DNA from: Microbacterium salitolerans
Lineage (GTDB): Bacteria; Actinomycetota; Actinomycetes; Actinomycetales; Microbacteriaceae
Assembly (NCBI RefSeq): GCF_019720895.1
Contig: NZ_JAHKSH010000003.1
Coordinates: 496,001-560,000, forward strand
DNA length: 64,000 bases
Direction: 5' to 3'
The notes under the pieces were generated by a model. The model was given only the letters and a program-made list of their open reading frames with translations. It was not told the origin of the DNA and did no database searches. This document shows positions 25,212 to 34,738 of the stretch, in pieces. Numbering within the stretch: the stretch's first letter is position 1; each line of letters begins with the position of its first letter. Position numbers and translations under genes: made by a program.

Positions 25212-26391
25212 CGAGCGCTGGCGGGGAGTCCAATCGGGTGCCCTGCTGATCGGCATGGGCGTCATGGCGGCGATCTACGCGCCGCAGCCGCTGCTCGCCG
25301 AGATCGCCGCGCATTTCGGGCGCAGCGCGTTCGAAGCGAACCTCGTCGTGTCGATGACCACGCTCGGGATCGCGTTGGGCGTGTTCCCGGCGTCCTGGGT
25401 AGCCGATCGCGTCGGCCGCGGCCGCACCATCGCGGTCTCGCTGGCGGGCGGCGCCGTCCTCACGGCGGTCACGGCGCTCGTGGATGACTGGTGGCTGCTC
25501 GTCGCATCTCGCATCGTGGGCGGGCTCATCATGAGCGGCGTGCTCGTCTCGGCTGTCGTCTGGACCGGCGGGGCGGTTCCGGGGTCCCGCCGGGCGCGGG
25601 TCGCGGCCGCCTACATCGCCGGCACGACGGCCGGAGGGATGATCGGGCGCCTCCTGGCGGGTCTCGTCACCGAGTGGCTCGGCTGGCGGGCGGGGATCCT
25701 CGCGGTCGACGTCGTGGTCCTCGTGAGCGGCGCCGTCGGCGTCCTGCTCGTGGCGCTCCTCGCCCGTCGGCGCGCGCGGGCCGCCCCCACCGCGCGCGCA
25801 TCGGATTCGAGGCCCTCGCCGCTGACCACTCGGTGGGTCGTGCGCGCCGGCCTCTTCGGCGTCGGATTCTTCGCGATGTGCGCGTTCATCGGCGTCTTCA
25901 ACGCCGTCGCCTTCCGCATGCTCGAGCCGCCCTTCTCATACGGCGTCGGCCTCACCTCGATGCTGTTCCTGGCCTACATCGCCGGGACCGCGACATCGAT
26001 GCGCGCCGGCGTCGCGCTCGAGCGATTCGGCGTGCGCCGCGCGATCCTGATCGGCATCGGACTCATGGCGCTCGGCCACCTGCTCACTCTGCCCGAGAAC
26101 CTCGTGTCGGTGATCGCCGGGCTCGTCGCGCTCGCCGGAGGGTTCTTCCTCGCGCACGCGGTCGCGAGCGCGACCGTCCCCGCGGTGTCGCCGAAACCCG
26201 TCGTCGGATCCGCCTGGTACACGCTGTTCTACTACGCGGGATCCTCCGTCAGCTCCCTCGCCCTCGGGTGGGCGTGGGACGCGGGGCGGTGGCCCCTGGT
26301 CGTGGGGATGGCACTCGCGTTCGCCGCCTGCACGGCGCTCGCGACGATCGCGATCCCCGGCACGCTCGGACGGCGCCGGTCAGACGCCTGA
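25189..26391 (+). CDS. MFS transporter (YnfM/arabinose-efflux type)
   Basis: 400 residues, 12 membrane helices. N-terminal IYAPQPLLAEIAAHFGRS (about 24-41) and the TM2-3 loop SWVADRVGRGRTI are characteristic of the DHA1-like YnfM group of exporters. Substrate not predictable. AGAGG ribosome site precedes ATG; a GTG one codon earlier is possible. It overlaps the previous small membrane protein gene. Confidence 0.88.
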   Translation: MRAQTPPDERWRGVQSGALLIGMGVMAAIYAPQPLLAEIAAHFGRSAFEANLVVSMTTLGIALGVFPASWVADRVGRGRTIAVSLAGGAVLTAVTALVDDWWLLVASRIVGGLIMSGVLVSAVVWTGGAVPGSRRARVAAAYIAGTTAGGMIGRLLAGLVTEWLGWRAGILAVDVVVLVSGAVGVLLVALLARRRARAAPTARASDSRPSPLTTRWVVRAGLFGVGFFAMCAFIGVFNAVAFRMLEPPFSYGVGLTSMLFLAYIAGTATSMRAGVALERFGVRRAILIGIGLMALGHLLTLPENLVSVIAGLVALAGGFFLAHAVASATVPAVSPKPVVGSAWYTLFYYAGSSVSSLALGWAWDAGRWPLVVGMALAFAACTALATIAIPGTLGRRRSDA

Positions 26392-26415
26392 CGGCGCCCG
26401 GCCGAGTGCGACCCG

Positions 26416-27681
26416 CTACGCGACCTGCGCCGCGATGTCGGTGCGGAAGTGGGATCCCTCGAGGTGGATCCGGCTCATCGCCTCGTAGGCGCGGGAGCGC
26501 GCCTCGGCGAACGTGGCGCCGCGGGCGACGACGTTGAGCACGCGTCCGCCCGTCGCGATGAGGTCGTCGCCGTCGCGCCGCGTCGCGGCATGCGTGATGT
26601 GCACGCCCTCGATGCGCTCGGCCTCGTCGAGGCCCGTGATCACGCGTCCCGTGATCGGGGAGGCGGGGTAGCCCTCGCTCGCGAGCACGACCGTCACGGC
26701 GGCCTCGTCGCGGAACTCGGGGGCGCTCTCGTCCTCCAGGGTGCCGGCGGCGGCGGCCATCAGCAGACGCGACAGCGGCGTCGCGAGGCGCGGCAGCACG
26801 ATCTGCGTCTCGGGGTCGCCGAAGCGGGCGTTGAACTCGATGACGCGGACGCCCTGCTCCGTGAGGATGAGCCCCGCGTACAGCAGACCGATGAAGGGCG
26901 ATCCGTCGCGGTCGAGCTCGCGGACGACGGGCAGCGCGATCTGCTCGGTGACCTCGTCGACGAACGCCTGCACGGATCCGTACTGCTCGGCGAGCCAGGG
27001 GAGGGGCGAATACGCGCCCATTCCGCCCGTGTTCGGGCCCGCGTCGCCGTCGAGCGCGCGCTTGAAGTCCTGAGCCGGCGAGAGGGGGCGCACGGTGTCG
27101 CCGTCGCTGAGGAGGAAGAGGGACACCTCGGGCCCCGACAGGAACTCCTCGACGAGCACGGGGCCCTTCGGGAGGTACTGCTCGGCGTGGGCGAGGGCGG
27201 CGGAGCGATCCTCGGTCACGATGACGCCCTTGCCGGCTGCGAGCCCGTCGGCCTTCACGACGTAGGGCGCGCCGAAGTCGTCGAGGGCGGCGGCGGTGTC
27301 CTCGAGTGAGCGTGCGTGCACCGCGCGGCCCGTGGGAACGCCGGCCTGCTCCATGATCCGCTTCGCGAAGGCCTTGGATCCCTCGAGCTGCGCCGCCTGC
27401 CGGCCCGGGCCGAAGACGGGGATCCCGTGCTCGCGCAGGGTGTCGGCGACGCCGGCGACGAGCGGCGCCTCGGGGCCGATCACGACGAGGTCGACGGCGT
27501 GCTCCTTCGCGAACGTCGTCACGGCCGTCGGGTCGAGCATGTCGACGTCGACGAGCGTCGCATCGCGCCCGATGCCGGCGTTGCCGGGAGCGGCGAGGAG
27601 CTCGTGCGACGCGGATTCGGACGCGAGAGCGAGGACGATGGCGTGCTCGCGCGCGCCGGAGCCGAGAACGAGGATCTTCAC
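26416..27681 (-). CDS. purD: Phosphoribosylamine-glycine ligase PurD
   Basis: 421 residues, GTG start. N-terminal MKILVLGSGAREHAI, ATP-grasp domain with VKADGLAAGKGVIV (about 142-155), GPNTGGMGAYSP (about 216-227) and IEFNARFGDPETQ (about 277-289), all invariant in GAR synthetase. Catalyses step 2 of purine synthesis. Single gene on the minus strand, convergent with the MFS gene at only 24 bp. Confidence 0.97.
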   Translation of the reverse strand: MKILVLGSGAREHAIVLALASESASHELLAAPGNAGIGRDATLVDVDMLDPTAVTTFAKEHAVDLVVIGPEAPLVAGVADTLREHGIPVFGPGRQAAQLEGSKAFAKRIMEQAGVPTGRAVHARSLEDTAAALDDFGAPYVVKADGLAAGKGVIVTEDRSAALAHAEQYLPKGPVLVEEFLSGPEVSLFLLSDGDTVRPLSPAQDFKRALDGDAGPNTGGMGAYSPLPWLAEQYGSVQAFVDEVTEQIALPVVRELDRDGSPFIGLLYAGLILTEQGVRVIEFNARFGDPETQIVLPRLATPLSRLLMAAAAGTLEDESAPEFRDEAAVTVVLASEGYPASPITGRVITGLDEAERIEGVHITHAATRRDGDDLIATGGRVLNVVARGATFAEARSRAYEAMSRIHLEGSHFRTDIAAQVA

Positions 27682-27807
27682 GTGCTCCAGCGTACGGGCG
27701 CGCGGGGGCGTCCTGCATCATGAGGCGGCTCTCTGGTCGCGAGCGCGCTTTGCTCCCGCCCGGCACGTGCGGAAGGGTGGGGCGGGCACACCGAACAGGG
27801 GGGACCC

Positions 27808-30060
27808 GTGACCGCCGCCATCCACAGTGCCCACTGGGGCGCCTTCCGTCCCCGCGTCGAGAACGGCCGCCTCGTCGAGGCCGTGCCCTTCGAAGGGGAT
27901 CCGGACCCCGCCGACCTGCTCGCGTCCGTCCCCGACGTCGTGCACGCGCCGAATCGCGTCCGGAGGCCGGCCATCCGACGCGGCTGGCTCGAGGGTCGGT
28001 CGCGCGACGAGGCGCCCCGCGGCGGCGACGAGTTCGTCGAGGTCTCCTGGGATGAGGCGATCGGCACCGTCGCACGAGAGCTCACGCGCGTGCGGAGCGA
28101 GCACGGCTCCGAAGCGATCTTCGGCGGATCCTACGGCTGGGCGAGCGCCGGTCGCTTCCACCACGCGAAGACCCAGATGCAGCGGTTCCTCGCGGCGTCG
28201 GGCGGGTACATCGCGCACGTCGGGACGTACAGCTTCGGGGCGTCGTCGGTGATCCTCCCGCGCGTGCTCGGATTCGACGCCAACACGAGCGACTCGCACT
28301 CGTGGGACGACATCGCGGCCCACACCGAGACGTGGCTCATGCTCGGCGGCGTCCCGACCCGCAACATGAAGGTCGACTCGGGCGGCGTCGGCGCGCATCG
28401 CGGCGCACGCGGGCTCTCCCGTGCGCTCGCCGCGGGAGCGCGGGCGATCAACGTCAACCCGATCCGCGACGAGGCGCCGGCGGGCGTCGAGTGGCAGCCG
28501 ATCCGTCCCGGCACCGACGTCGCGCTGCTCATCGGCATCGCGCACACGCTGCTCGTCGAAGACCGTCACGACCGCGCGTTCCTCGAGACGTTCACGACGG
28601 GGTTCGACCGATTCGCGGCCTACGTCCGGGGCGATGGGGACGGCGTCGCGAAGGACGCGGAGTGGGCGTCCGACATCACGGGAATCGCGGCCGAGCGGAT
28701 CCGCGGACTCGCCCGCGACATGTCCGTCACCCGCACGCTCATCACGACGACGTGGTCGCTGCAGCGCGCGGAGCACGGTGAGCAGCCGTACTGGATGACG
28801 GTCGTCCTCGCGGCGATGCTCGGAGGCGTCGGCCGTCCGGGAGAGGGCTTCGCCTTCGGCTTCGGCTCGACGGACGGCATCGGATCGGGGTCGCAGAGAT
28901 TCCGTCCGCCGTCGCTCACGAAGGGCGTGAATCCGCTCGCGGGGCGCGAGATCCCCGTCGCGCGCATCGTCGACGCACTCGAGAACCCCGGCGGCGCGTA
29001 CGACTTCGACGGCGAGCGGCGCACGTACCCCGACATCCGGCTCGTGTACTGGGCGGGCGGAAATCCCTTCCATCACCATCAGGACCTGGGGCGGCTCACG
29101 GCGGCGTGGCAGCGCCCCGACACGATCATCGTGAACGAGCCGTGGTGGACGCCGACGGCCAAGCACGCCGACATCGTGCTGCCCGCGACGACGTCCCTCG
29201 AGCGCGACGACATCGCGGCGACCTCGAGCGATGGGTGGATCGTCGCCATGAAGCGCGCCGTGGATCCGGTCGGCGAGGCCCTCGACGACTCCGAGATCTT
29301 CCGCCGCCTCGCGCTCGCGCTCGGCCTCGACGCACCGCACCAGTCCGTCGACGCCGCGCTGCGCGAGATGTACGACGCCGGGCGCACGTCGGCCGCCGGC
29401 ATCGGTCTCGAGCTGCCGCCCTTCGACGAGTTCTGGGAGAGCGGATCCGTCGAGCTGCCCCGGGTCGAGCCGCGGAACCCGCTCGTCCGCTTTCGCGCGG
29501 GAGAGCCGCTGGCGACCCCGAGCGGGCGCATCGAGATCTTCTCCGAGACGATCGCGGGCTTCGGGTACGACGACTGCGGCGGGCACCCCGCCTGGATGAC
29601 CCCGCGCGAGTGGGCCACGGGCTATCCGCTGCAGCTCATCTCGCACCAGCCGACGACGCGGCTCCACAGCCAGCTGGATCACGGATCCGTCAGCCGCGCG
29701 GCGAAGATCCGAGGTCGCGAGGCGTGCCGGCTCTCGCGCGCTGACGCGGTGGCCCGGGGGATCCGCGACGGTGACATCGTGCGGATCCGCAACGACCGCG
29801 GGGCGTGCCTCGCGGGCGCCGTCGTCACCGACGCGGTGGCGCCGGGCGTCGTCGTGCTGCCGACCGGCGCCTGGTACGACCCGGATCCCGCGACAGGCCT
29901 CGAGCGGCACGGCAACCCCAACGTGCTGACGGCCGACCGCGGCACCTCGAAGCTCGCCCAGGCGACGACGGCGCAGACGACGCTCGTCGAGGTCGAGCGC
30001 TTCGACGGCGAGCTCCTGCCGGTGGAGGCCTTCGACCCACCCCGCATCGCCGAGCGCTGA
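27808..30060 (+). CDS. Molybdopterin oxidoreductase, BisC/DMSO reductase family
   Basis: 750 residues, single-subunit type. GGSYGWASAGRFHHA (about 107-121) contains the Tyr-Gly-Trp active-site block of DMSO/TMAO reductases, and Ser142 in GTYSFGAS is placed as the molybdenum ligand. C-terminal molydopterin-binding domain contains SHQPTTRLHSQLDHGS. No twin-arginine signal peptide and no [4Fe-4S] cysteine motif at the N-terminus, so a cytoplasmic bis-MGD enzyme of the biotin/methionine-sulfoxide reductase type is most likely. No partner reductase or cofactor genes are nearby. GTG start after a run of Gs. Confidence 0.88.
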   Translation: MTAAIHSAHWGAFRPRVENGRLVEAVPFEGDPDPADLLASVPDVVHAPNRVRRPAIRRGWLEGRSRDEAPRGGDEFVEVSWDEAIGTVARELTRVRSEHGSEAIFGGSYGWASAGRFHHAKTQMQRFLAASGGYIAHVGTYSFGASSVILPRVLGFDANTSDSHSWDDIAAHTETWLMLGGVPTRNMKVDSGGVGAHRGARGLSRALAAGARAINVNPIRDEAPAGVEWQPIRPGTDVALLIGIAHTLLVEDRHDRAFLETFTTGFDRFAAYVRGDGDGVAKDAEWASDITGIAAERIRGLARDMSVTRTLITTTWSLQRAEHGEQPYWMTVVLAAMLGGVGRPGEGFAFGFGSTDGIGSGSQRFRPPSLTKGVNPLAGREIPVARIVDALENPGGAYDFDGERRTYPDIRLVYWAGGNPFHHHQDLGRLTAAWQRPDTIIVNEPWWTPTAKHADIVLPATTSLERDDIAATSSDGWIVAMKRAVDPVGEALDDSEIFRRLALALGLDAPHQSVDAALREMYDAGRTSAAGIGLELPPFDEFWESGSVELPRVEPRNPLVRFRAGEPLATPSGRIEIFSETIAGFGYDDCGGHPAWMTPREWATGYPLQLISHQPTTRLHSQLDHGSVSRAAKIRGREACRLSRADAVARGIRDGDIVRIRNDRGACLAGAVVTDAVAPGVVVLPTGAWYDPDPATGLERHGNPNVLTADRGTSKLAQATTAQTTLVEVERFDGELLPVEAFDPPRIAER

Positions 30061-30086
30061 GACGCGGCACACGCGAGGATGGACCC

Positions 30087-30437
30087 ATGCCCCGCAAGAT
30101 CGATACCGCCACCGGACGCGTCGCGCTCGACGCCGTGCGCGCCGCCGAGCAGCCCGCGCGCACCGACCTCGCCACGTCGGTGCGCTACCTGCTGCAGCTG
30201 CTCGAGGAGCGGGCGCCCGGCAAGAGCGTCGAGGTGCGTGTGCCGCCGTTCGGCGCCGTTCAGGTGATCCAGGGGCCCGCTCATACGCGCGGCACGCCGC
30301 CGAACGTCATCGAGACGGATCCGGCCACCTGGATCGCGCTCGCGACGGGCGATCTCGCGTGGCCGGACGCGCGCGATCGGATCAGCGCGTCGGGCACGCG
30401 TGCGGACATCTCGCATCTTCTTCCCGTGCGCTGGTGA
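30087..30437 (+). CDS. Sterol carrier (SCP2-like) family protein
   Basis: 116 residues. The pattern EVRVPPFGAVQVIQGPAHTRGTPPNVIETDPATWIALATGDLAW matches the small actinobacterial SCP2-fold protein annotated as sterol carrier family protein, usually found near purF/purM. The ATWxxLATG block is the SCP2 core. Biochemical role unknown; lipid or acyl binding is possible. In this genome it is separated from purM by the 16.5-kb acyl-CoA island. A GAGGAT box ends 6 nt before ATG. Confidence 0.8.
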   Translation: MPRKIDTATGRVALDAVRAAEQPARTDLATSVRYLLQLLEERAPGKSVEVRVPPFGAVQVIQGPAHTRGTPPNVIETDPATWIALATGDLAWPDARDRISASGTRADISHLLPVRW

Positions 30438-30483
30438 GCCGATGCCCCGACCACTCCCAGTGTTGCGGTGATTGAATGAGGTC

Positions 30484-30855
30484 ATGGCCGGGATCCATGA
30501 CGCACAGACCACCGACGCGGCGAAGACGCCGGAGACGGACGAGCGCGTCGTGCACACGCCGGAGGCGCGCGTCGCCGTGCGGCGCTCGCCGAAGTACGGC
30601 GTCTTCACCGCACTCGGCGTCGCGATCGGACTCCTCGCTGCGATGATTCTCGCGACGGCGTTCGACGGCACGACCGAGGCGAGCCCCTTCACCGAGGTGA
30701 CGTATTCGCAGATGCAGGCGTTCGGATTCATCCTCCTGTGGTGCATCCCTGCCGGCATCGCGCTCATGATGATCCTCGCGCTCATCCTCGACCGGGTCGC
30801 GGCGCGCAAGGTGCGCCAGGCCACCGTCACGGTCGACATCGTCGACGAGCGCTGA
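30484..30855 (+). CDS. Small membrane protein of unknown function
   Basis: 123 residues. Cytoplasmic N-terminus of about 35 residues, two membrane helices (about 40-60 and 78-103) and a short charged C-terminus. Conserved neighbour of the SCP2-like gene and purM in related actinobacteria as I remember it; no characterised function. The ATG at 30484 is preferred over a TTG four codons upstream because a -10-like TTGAAT (30472-30477) ends 6 nt before it. Confidence 0.7.
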   Translation: MAGIHDAQTTDAAKTPETDERVVHTPEARVAVRRSPKYGVFTALGVAIGLLAAMILATAFDGTTEASPFTEVTYSQMQAFGFILLWCIPAGIALMMILALILDRVAARKVRQATVTVDIVDER

Positions 30856-30896
30856 GGGGCGGGCGGGAGCGGGCGTGCAGTGCCGCGTCTTTCAAA

Positions 30897-30916
30897 CATA
30901 CCGCCCGGTCGGTATG
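30897..30916. promoter_or_regulatory. TetR-type operator, site A
   Basis: CATACCGCCCGGTCGGTATG, a near-perfect 20-bp palindrome 39 nt upstream of the SDR-MaoC operon. One of four related sites (see 35457, 44246, 47436) sharing consensus CATACCGnCYGGnCGGTATG. Confidence 0.8.
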
Positions 30917-30955
30917 ATGAACGGGTTCCACATGCTCGATGACGAGAGGATCCCC

Positions 30956-31717
30956 ATGACATCTACCACCGCACGCGTGGCGATCGTGACAGGAGGTGCG
31001 CGGGGCATCGGCGAGGCGATCGCCCGGCGCCTCGCCGCCGACGGATGCGCCGTGGCCGTGGTCGATCTGCGCGAGCAGCAGGCGGCCGAGACGGCGCAGA
31101 GCATCCGCGACGACGGCGGCACGGCCATCGCCATCGGCGCCGACGTCTCCGATGAGGCGGCCGTCGCGGCTTGCGTGGCCCGCGTCGCCGACGCACTCGG
31201 GGCGCCCGCGATCCTCGTGAACAACGCCGGGATCCTGCGCGACAACCTCCTGTTCAAGATGACGTCCGACGACTGGGATCAGGTGCTCGACGTGCACCTG
31301 CGCGGCGCCTTCCTCATGACGCGGGCCGTGCAGAAGCACATGGTCGATGCCGGATGGGGGCGGGTCGTCAATCTGTCCAGCACGTCGGCCCTCGGAAACC
31401 GCGGTCAGGTGAACTATTCGGCGGCGAAGGCGGGAATCCAGGGCTTCACCAAGACGCTCGCGATCGAGCTCGGGCGCTTCGGCATCACGGCGAACGCCAT
31501 CGCGCCCGGCTTCATCGAGACCGACATGACGCGTGAGACCGCCGCGCGCGTGGGCGTCTCGTTCGAGGACTTCGTCGCCGGGGCGATCGCGCAGATCCCC
31601 GTCGGGCGGGCGGGCGCCCCGGCCGACATCGCGGCCGCCGCCTCATTCTTCTGTGCGGAGGGGGCGGGTTTCACCTCCGGCCAGGTGCTGTATGTGGCAG
31701 GAGGACCGACCGCATGA
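30956..31717 (+). CDS. SDR family oxidoreductase, FabG-like
   Basis: 253 residues. Classical SDR: TGGARGIGEA (about 12-21) for NAD(P), NNAGI, catalytic Ser in NLSSTSALG and Tyr-Lys in NYSAAKAG (about 156-163), and PGFIETDM. Probably a 3-ketoacyl-CoA/ACP reductase or 3-hydroxyacyl-CoA dehydrogenase acting in the adjacent acyl-CoA pathway. ATGA overlap with the MaoC gene. Controlled by operator site A just upstream. Confidence 0.88.
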   Translation: MTSTTARVAIVTGGARGIGEAIARRLAADGCAVAVVDLREQQAAETAQSIRDDGGTAIAIGADVSDEAAVAACVARVADALGAPAILVNNAGILRDNLLFKMTSDDWDQVLDVHLRGAFLMTRAVQKHMVDAGWGRVVNLSSTSALGNRGQVNYSAAKAGIQGFTKTLAIELGRFGITANAIAPGFIETDMTRETAARVGVSFEDFVAGAIAQIPVGRAGAPADIAAAASFFCAEGAGFTSGQVLYVAGGPTA

Positions 31718-32196
31718 GCGCGCACACGGAGCGGGCGAGCGTGATCGCCGTCGACGCGGTCGCCGACCTTCCCAGCGCCATCGGGCGGACGGCGACGGGC
31801 GAGTGGTTCGCGATCGATCAGCAGCGCATCTCCGACTTCGCCGATGCGACCCTCGACCACCAGTGGATCCACCTCGATGCCGAGCGCGCCGCGACGGGGC
31901 CCTTCGGTGCGACCGTGGCGCACGGATTCCTCACCCTGTCGCTGCTGCCGCACCTCGCCGCATCGCTGATGGAGGTCGGCGGCGTCGCGCTGGCGATGAA
32001 CTACGGGCTCGACCGGGTGCGCTTTCTCGCTCCGGTGCCGGCCGGATCCCGGGTGCGGGCCACGACGGAGCTCACGGGCGTCGAAGATACGCCCCGGGGT
32101 GTGCGCGCGGCGTCGACCGTGACGATCGAGCTCGAGGGCTCCGACAAGCCGGCCCTCGTGGCGCAGACCCTCGCGGTCTACGTGCCCGAGTCCTGA
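31714..32196 (+). CDS. MaoC family enoyl-CoA hydratase
   Basis: 160 residues. Hot-dog fold with the hydratase motif FADATLDHQWIHLD (about 37-50), carrying the Asp and His of (R)-specific enoyl-CoA hydratases, followed by GPFGATVAHGFLTLSLLPHL. It should add water to an enoyl-CoA giving the 3-hydroxyacyl-CoA that the preceding SDR can oxidise; the two are translationally coupled, which supports consecutive steps. Confidence 0.9.
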   Translation: MSAHTERASVIAVDAVADLPSAIGRTATGEWFAIDQQRISDFADATLDHQWIHLDAERAATGPFGATVAHGFLTLSLLPHLAASLMEVGGVALAMNYGLDRVRFLAPVPAGSRVRATTELTGVEDTPRGVRAASTVTIELEGSDKPALVAQTLAVYVPES

Positions 32197-32198
32197 CA

Positions 32199-32242
32199 GA
32201 CGACGAGCGCCCCTTCTCGCGGGGGAAGGGGTGCTCGTCGTC
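32199..32242. terminator. Terminator between maoC and thiolase genes
   Basis: Eighteen-base arms (32199-32216 with 32225-32242) with one G-U pair, 8-nt loop; the genes converge, so it may act both ways. Confidence 0.75.
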
Positions 32243-32248
32243 GAGGGT

Positions 32249-33472
32249 TCAGAGCCGCTCGAGCACCATGGCCATGCCCTGGCCGCCGCCGACGCACATC
32301 GTCTCGAGCCCATAGCGCCCGCCCGTCGTGGCGAGGCCCGTGAGCAGCGTCGAGGTGATGCGGGCACCTGTCATCCCGAAGGGGTGGCCGACGGCGATCG
32401 CGCCGCCGTGCACGTTGAGCCGGTCCTCGTCCACTCCGAGCTCGCGCGCCGACGGGAGCACCTGCGCGGCGAACGCCTCGTTGATCTCGACGAGGTCCAT
32501 GTCGTCGACGGTCAGTCCCGCGCGAGCCAAAGCCGATCGGCTCGCGTCGACGGGGCCGAGGCCCATGATCTCGGGCGACAGCCCGCTGACGCCCGTCGAG
32601 ACGATGCGCGCGAGCGGCTCGAGCCCGAGCTCGTCGACCAGGCGACCCGACACGATGACCACGGCTGCGGCGCCGTCGTTGAGCGGGCATGCGTTGCCGG
32701 CCGTGACCGTGCCGTCGGGTCGGAAGACGGGGTCCAGCGTCGCGAGCTTCTCGGTCGTCGTCCCGGCGCGCGGACCGTCGTCGGACGACACGACGGTCCC
32801 GTCGGGGAGCGTCACGGGCGTGATGTCGCGCGCCCAGAATCCGTCGACGATCGCCCGCTCCGCTCGCTGTTGGCTGCGCGCGGCGAAGGCGTCCTGCTCC
32901 TCGCGCGTGATGCCGTGGAGGGCTGCGACGTTCTCGGCCGTCTCGCCCATCGCGATGTACGGGTCGGGCAGCGCCCCCTCGAGCCGCGGATCGGTCCACT
33001 GCGGGGCGTCCGCGATCGACCGGCTCTGCGTGCGCGCGATCGCCTCGCGGAAGGCCGGGTTCGTGAGGTCGACGCCGGGGATCATGTCGCTCGAGCCGAC
33101 TGCCATACCGCTGACCGACTCGACACCTGCCGAGATGAACGCGTCGCCCTCGTCGGCCTTGATCGCATGGAACGCCATGCGCGTGGACTGCAGACTCGAC
33201 GAGCAGTAGCGGGTGACGGTCGTGCCCGGCACGCCGTCCCAGCCGAGCAGCACGGACACGATGCGTGCGAGATTGCTGCCCTGGTACCCGCCCGGCAGCC
33301 CGCAGCCGAGGATGATGTCCTCGATCCGGTGCGGATCCAGCCCCGGAACCCGGTCGACGGCTGCCTGCACCATGCGCGCAGCGAGATCGTCGGAGCGGAG
33401 GCCCTTCAGGGATCCCTTGTGTGCGCGGCCGATCGGCGAGCGGGCGGTCGCGACGATGTACGCCTCGGTCAT
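32249..33472 (-). CDS. Acetyl-CoA C-acyltransferase (thiolase)
   Basis: 407 residues. N-terminal catalytic Cys in TVTRYCSSSLQS (about 84-95), C-terminal NEAFAAQVL, HGGAIAVGHPFGMTGAR (about 357-373) with catalytic His, and the second Cys in MCVGGGQGMAM. Cleaves 3-ketoacyl-CoA to acetyl-CoA plus a shortened acyl-CoA. The ATG is 11 nt after the stop of the acyl-CoA dehydrogenase, so the two are one operon and form a beta-oxidation pair. Confidence 0.94.
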   Translation of the reverse strand: MTEAYIVATARSPIGRAHKGSLKGLRSDDLAARMVQAAVDRVPGLDPHRIEDIILGCGLPGGYQGSNLARIVSVLLGWDGVPGTTVTRYCSSSLQSTRMAFHAIKADEGDAFISAGVESVSGMAVGSSDMIPGVDLTNPAFREAIARTQSRSIADAPQWTDPRLEGALPDPYIAMGETAENVAALHGITREEQDAFAARSQQRAERAIVDGFWARDITPVTLPDGTVVSSDDGPRAGTTTEKLATLDPVFRPDGTVTAGNACPLNDGAAAVVIVSGRLVDELGLEPLARIVSTGVSGLSPEIMGLGPVDASRSALARAGLTVDDMDLVEINEAFAAQVLPSARELGVDEDRLNVHGGAIAVGHPFGMTGARITSTLLTGLATTGGRYGLETMCVGGGQGMAMVLERL

Positions 33473-33483
33473 CAGCGTCCCCT

Positions 33484-34704
33484 TCAGACGAAGGCCGACT
33501 GGCCGGTGATCGAGCGCCCGACGATGAGCTGGTTCATGTCCTTCGTGCCCTCGAAGGTGTAGACGGCCTCGGCGTCGGCGAAGTAGCGCGCGACGCCGTG
33601 GTCGAGCGTGATGCCGTTGCCGCCCAGCACCTCGCGGCACAGCGCCACCGTCTCGCGCATGCGCGTCGTCACGAACGACTTCGCCAGGGCGGCGTGCTCG
33701 TCGCGCTGATTCCCCTCGTCGGCCATCTGCGAGACTCGCATGCACATGCCGAAGCCGGCGGTGATGTTCGCGACAGCGGTCGCCATCTTGTCCTGCACGA
33801 GCTGGAACGACGCGATCGGGCGGCCGAACTGCTCGCGCTCGCCGACGTAGCGCAGGGCGGCCTCGTAGGCGCCGATCATCGTACCGAGCGACTGCCACGA
33901 GACGCCGTCGCGCGTGATCCGCAGCACCTCGGCCAGATCGCGGAAGCCGTTGATCCGCTGCAGACGATCCGCCTCGGCGATCTCGACGTTCTCGAGGATG
34001 ATGTCGGCGTTCTGCACGATGCGCAGCGACTGCTTGCGCTCGATCTTCGTCGCGGTGAAGCCCGGCGTGCCCTTCCGGACGAGGAAGCCCTTGACCTGGT
34101 CGTCCGCCGTGTCCTTGGCCCAGATGACGACGACGTCGGCGAAGGTCGCGTTGCCGATCCAGCGCTTGGCGCCGTTGAGGATCCAGGTGTCGCCGTGCCG
34201 CGTCGCCGTTGTGCGCAGGCCGCGGGCGGTGTCGGAGCCGGCGAAGGGCTCGGTGAGGCCGAAGGCGCCGATGTGGGATCCGTCGGCGAGCTTCGGCAGC
34301 CACTGTGCGCGCTGCTCCGGGGACCCGCCGACCGCGATCGACGTCATCGCGAGCCCGCTCGAGACGCCCACGAACGTGCAGAACGAGGAGTCGACGCGCG
34401 CGAGCTCCATCCCGATCCAGCCGCGGTGCACGGCGGACGTCGGGCGGGTCGACGTCTCCTCCCACGCCGCGCCCATTGTGCCCAGCTGCGCGAACGGCTG
34501 GAAGAGGTGCACGGGGCACTCGGCCCGATCCCAGTAGTCATCGGCGATGGGGCGCACCTCCCGCTCCATGAACTCGCGTACGGCGAGCACGGACTCCTGC
34601 TCGTGGGGGGCGAGCAGGTTCTGGAACCCGTAGAAGTCGGCGTCGAGAAGCGGCGCGGCGGCGGGGGCATCGACGGCGGGTGCCGCCTCGGTCGTGAACG
34701 TCAT
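33484..34704 (-). CDS. Acyl-CoA dehydrogenase, glutaryl-CoA dehydrogenase-like
   Basis: 406 residues from the ATG at 34704 (GAGGA upstream). FAD-dependent acyl-CoA dehydrogenase with FGLTEPFAGSD (about 149-159), REQFGRPIASFQLVQDKMA, and a C-terminal catalytic Glu in YTFEGTKDMNQLIVGRSITG, the arrangement of the glutaryl-CoA/short-chain group. It oxidises an acyl-CoA to enoyl-CoA. Its promoter region contains the TGCATCATT/AATGTTGCA pseudo-palindrome shared with the divergent TetR gene. Confidence 0.92.
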   Translation of the reverse strand: MTFTTEAAPAVDAPAAAPLLDADFYGFQNLLAPHEQESVLAVREFMEREVRPIADDYWDRAECPVHLFQPFAQLGTMGAAWEETSTRPTSAVHRGWIGMELARVDSSFCTFVGVSSGLAMTSIAVGGSPEQRAQWLPKLADGSHIGAFGLTEPFAGSDTARGLRTTATRHGDTWILNGAKRWIGNATFADVVVIWAKDTADDQVKGFLVRKGTPGFTATKIERKQSLRIVQNADIILENVEIAEADRLQRINGFRDLAEVLRITRDGVSWQSLGTMIGAYEAALRYVGEREQFGRPIASFQLVQDKMATAVANITAGFGMCMRVSQMADEGNQRDEHAALAKSFVTTRMRETVALCREVLGGNGITLDHGVARYFADAEAVYTFEGTKDMNQLIVGRSITGQSAFV

Positions 34705-34738
34705 CGTTCCTCCTGTTCGTCGGTGAACGCGACCAGTG

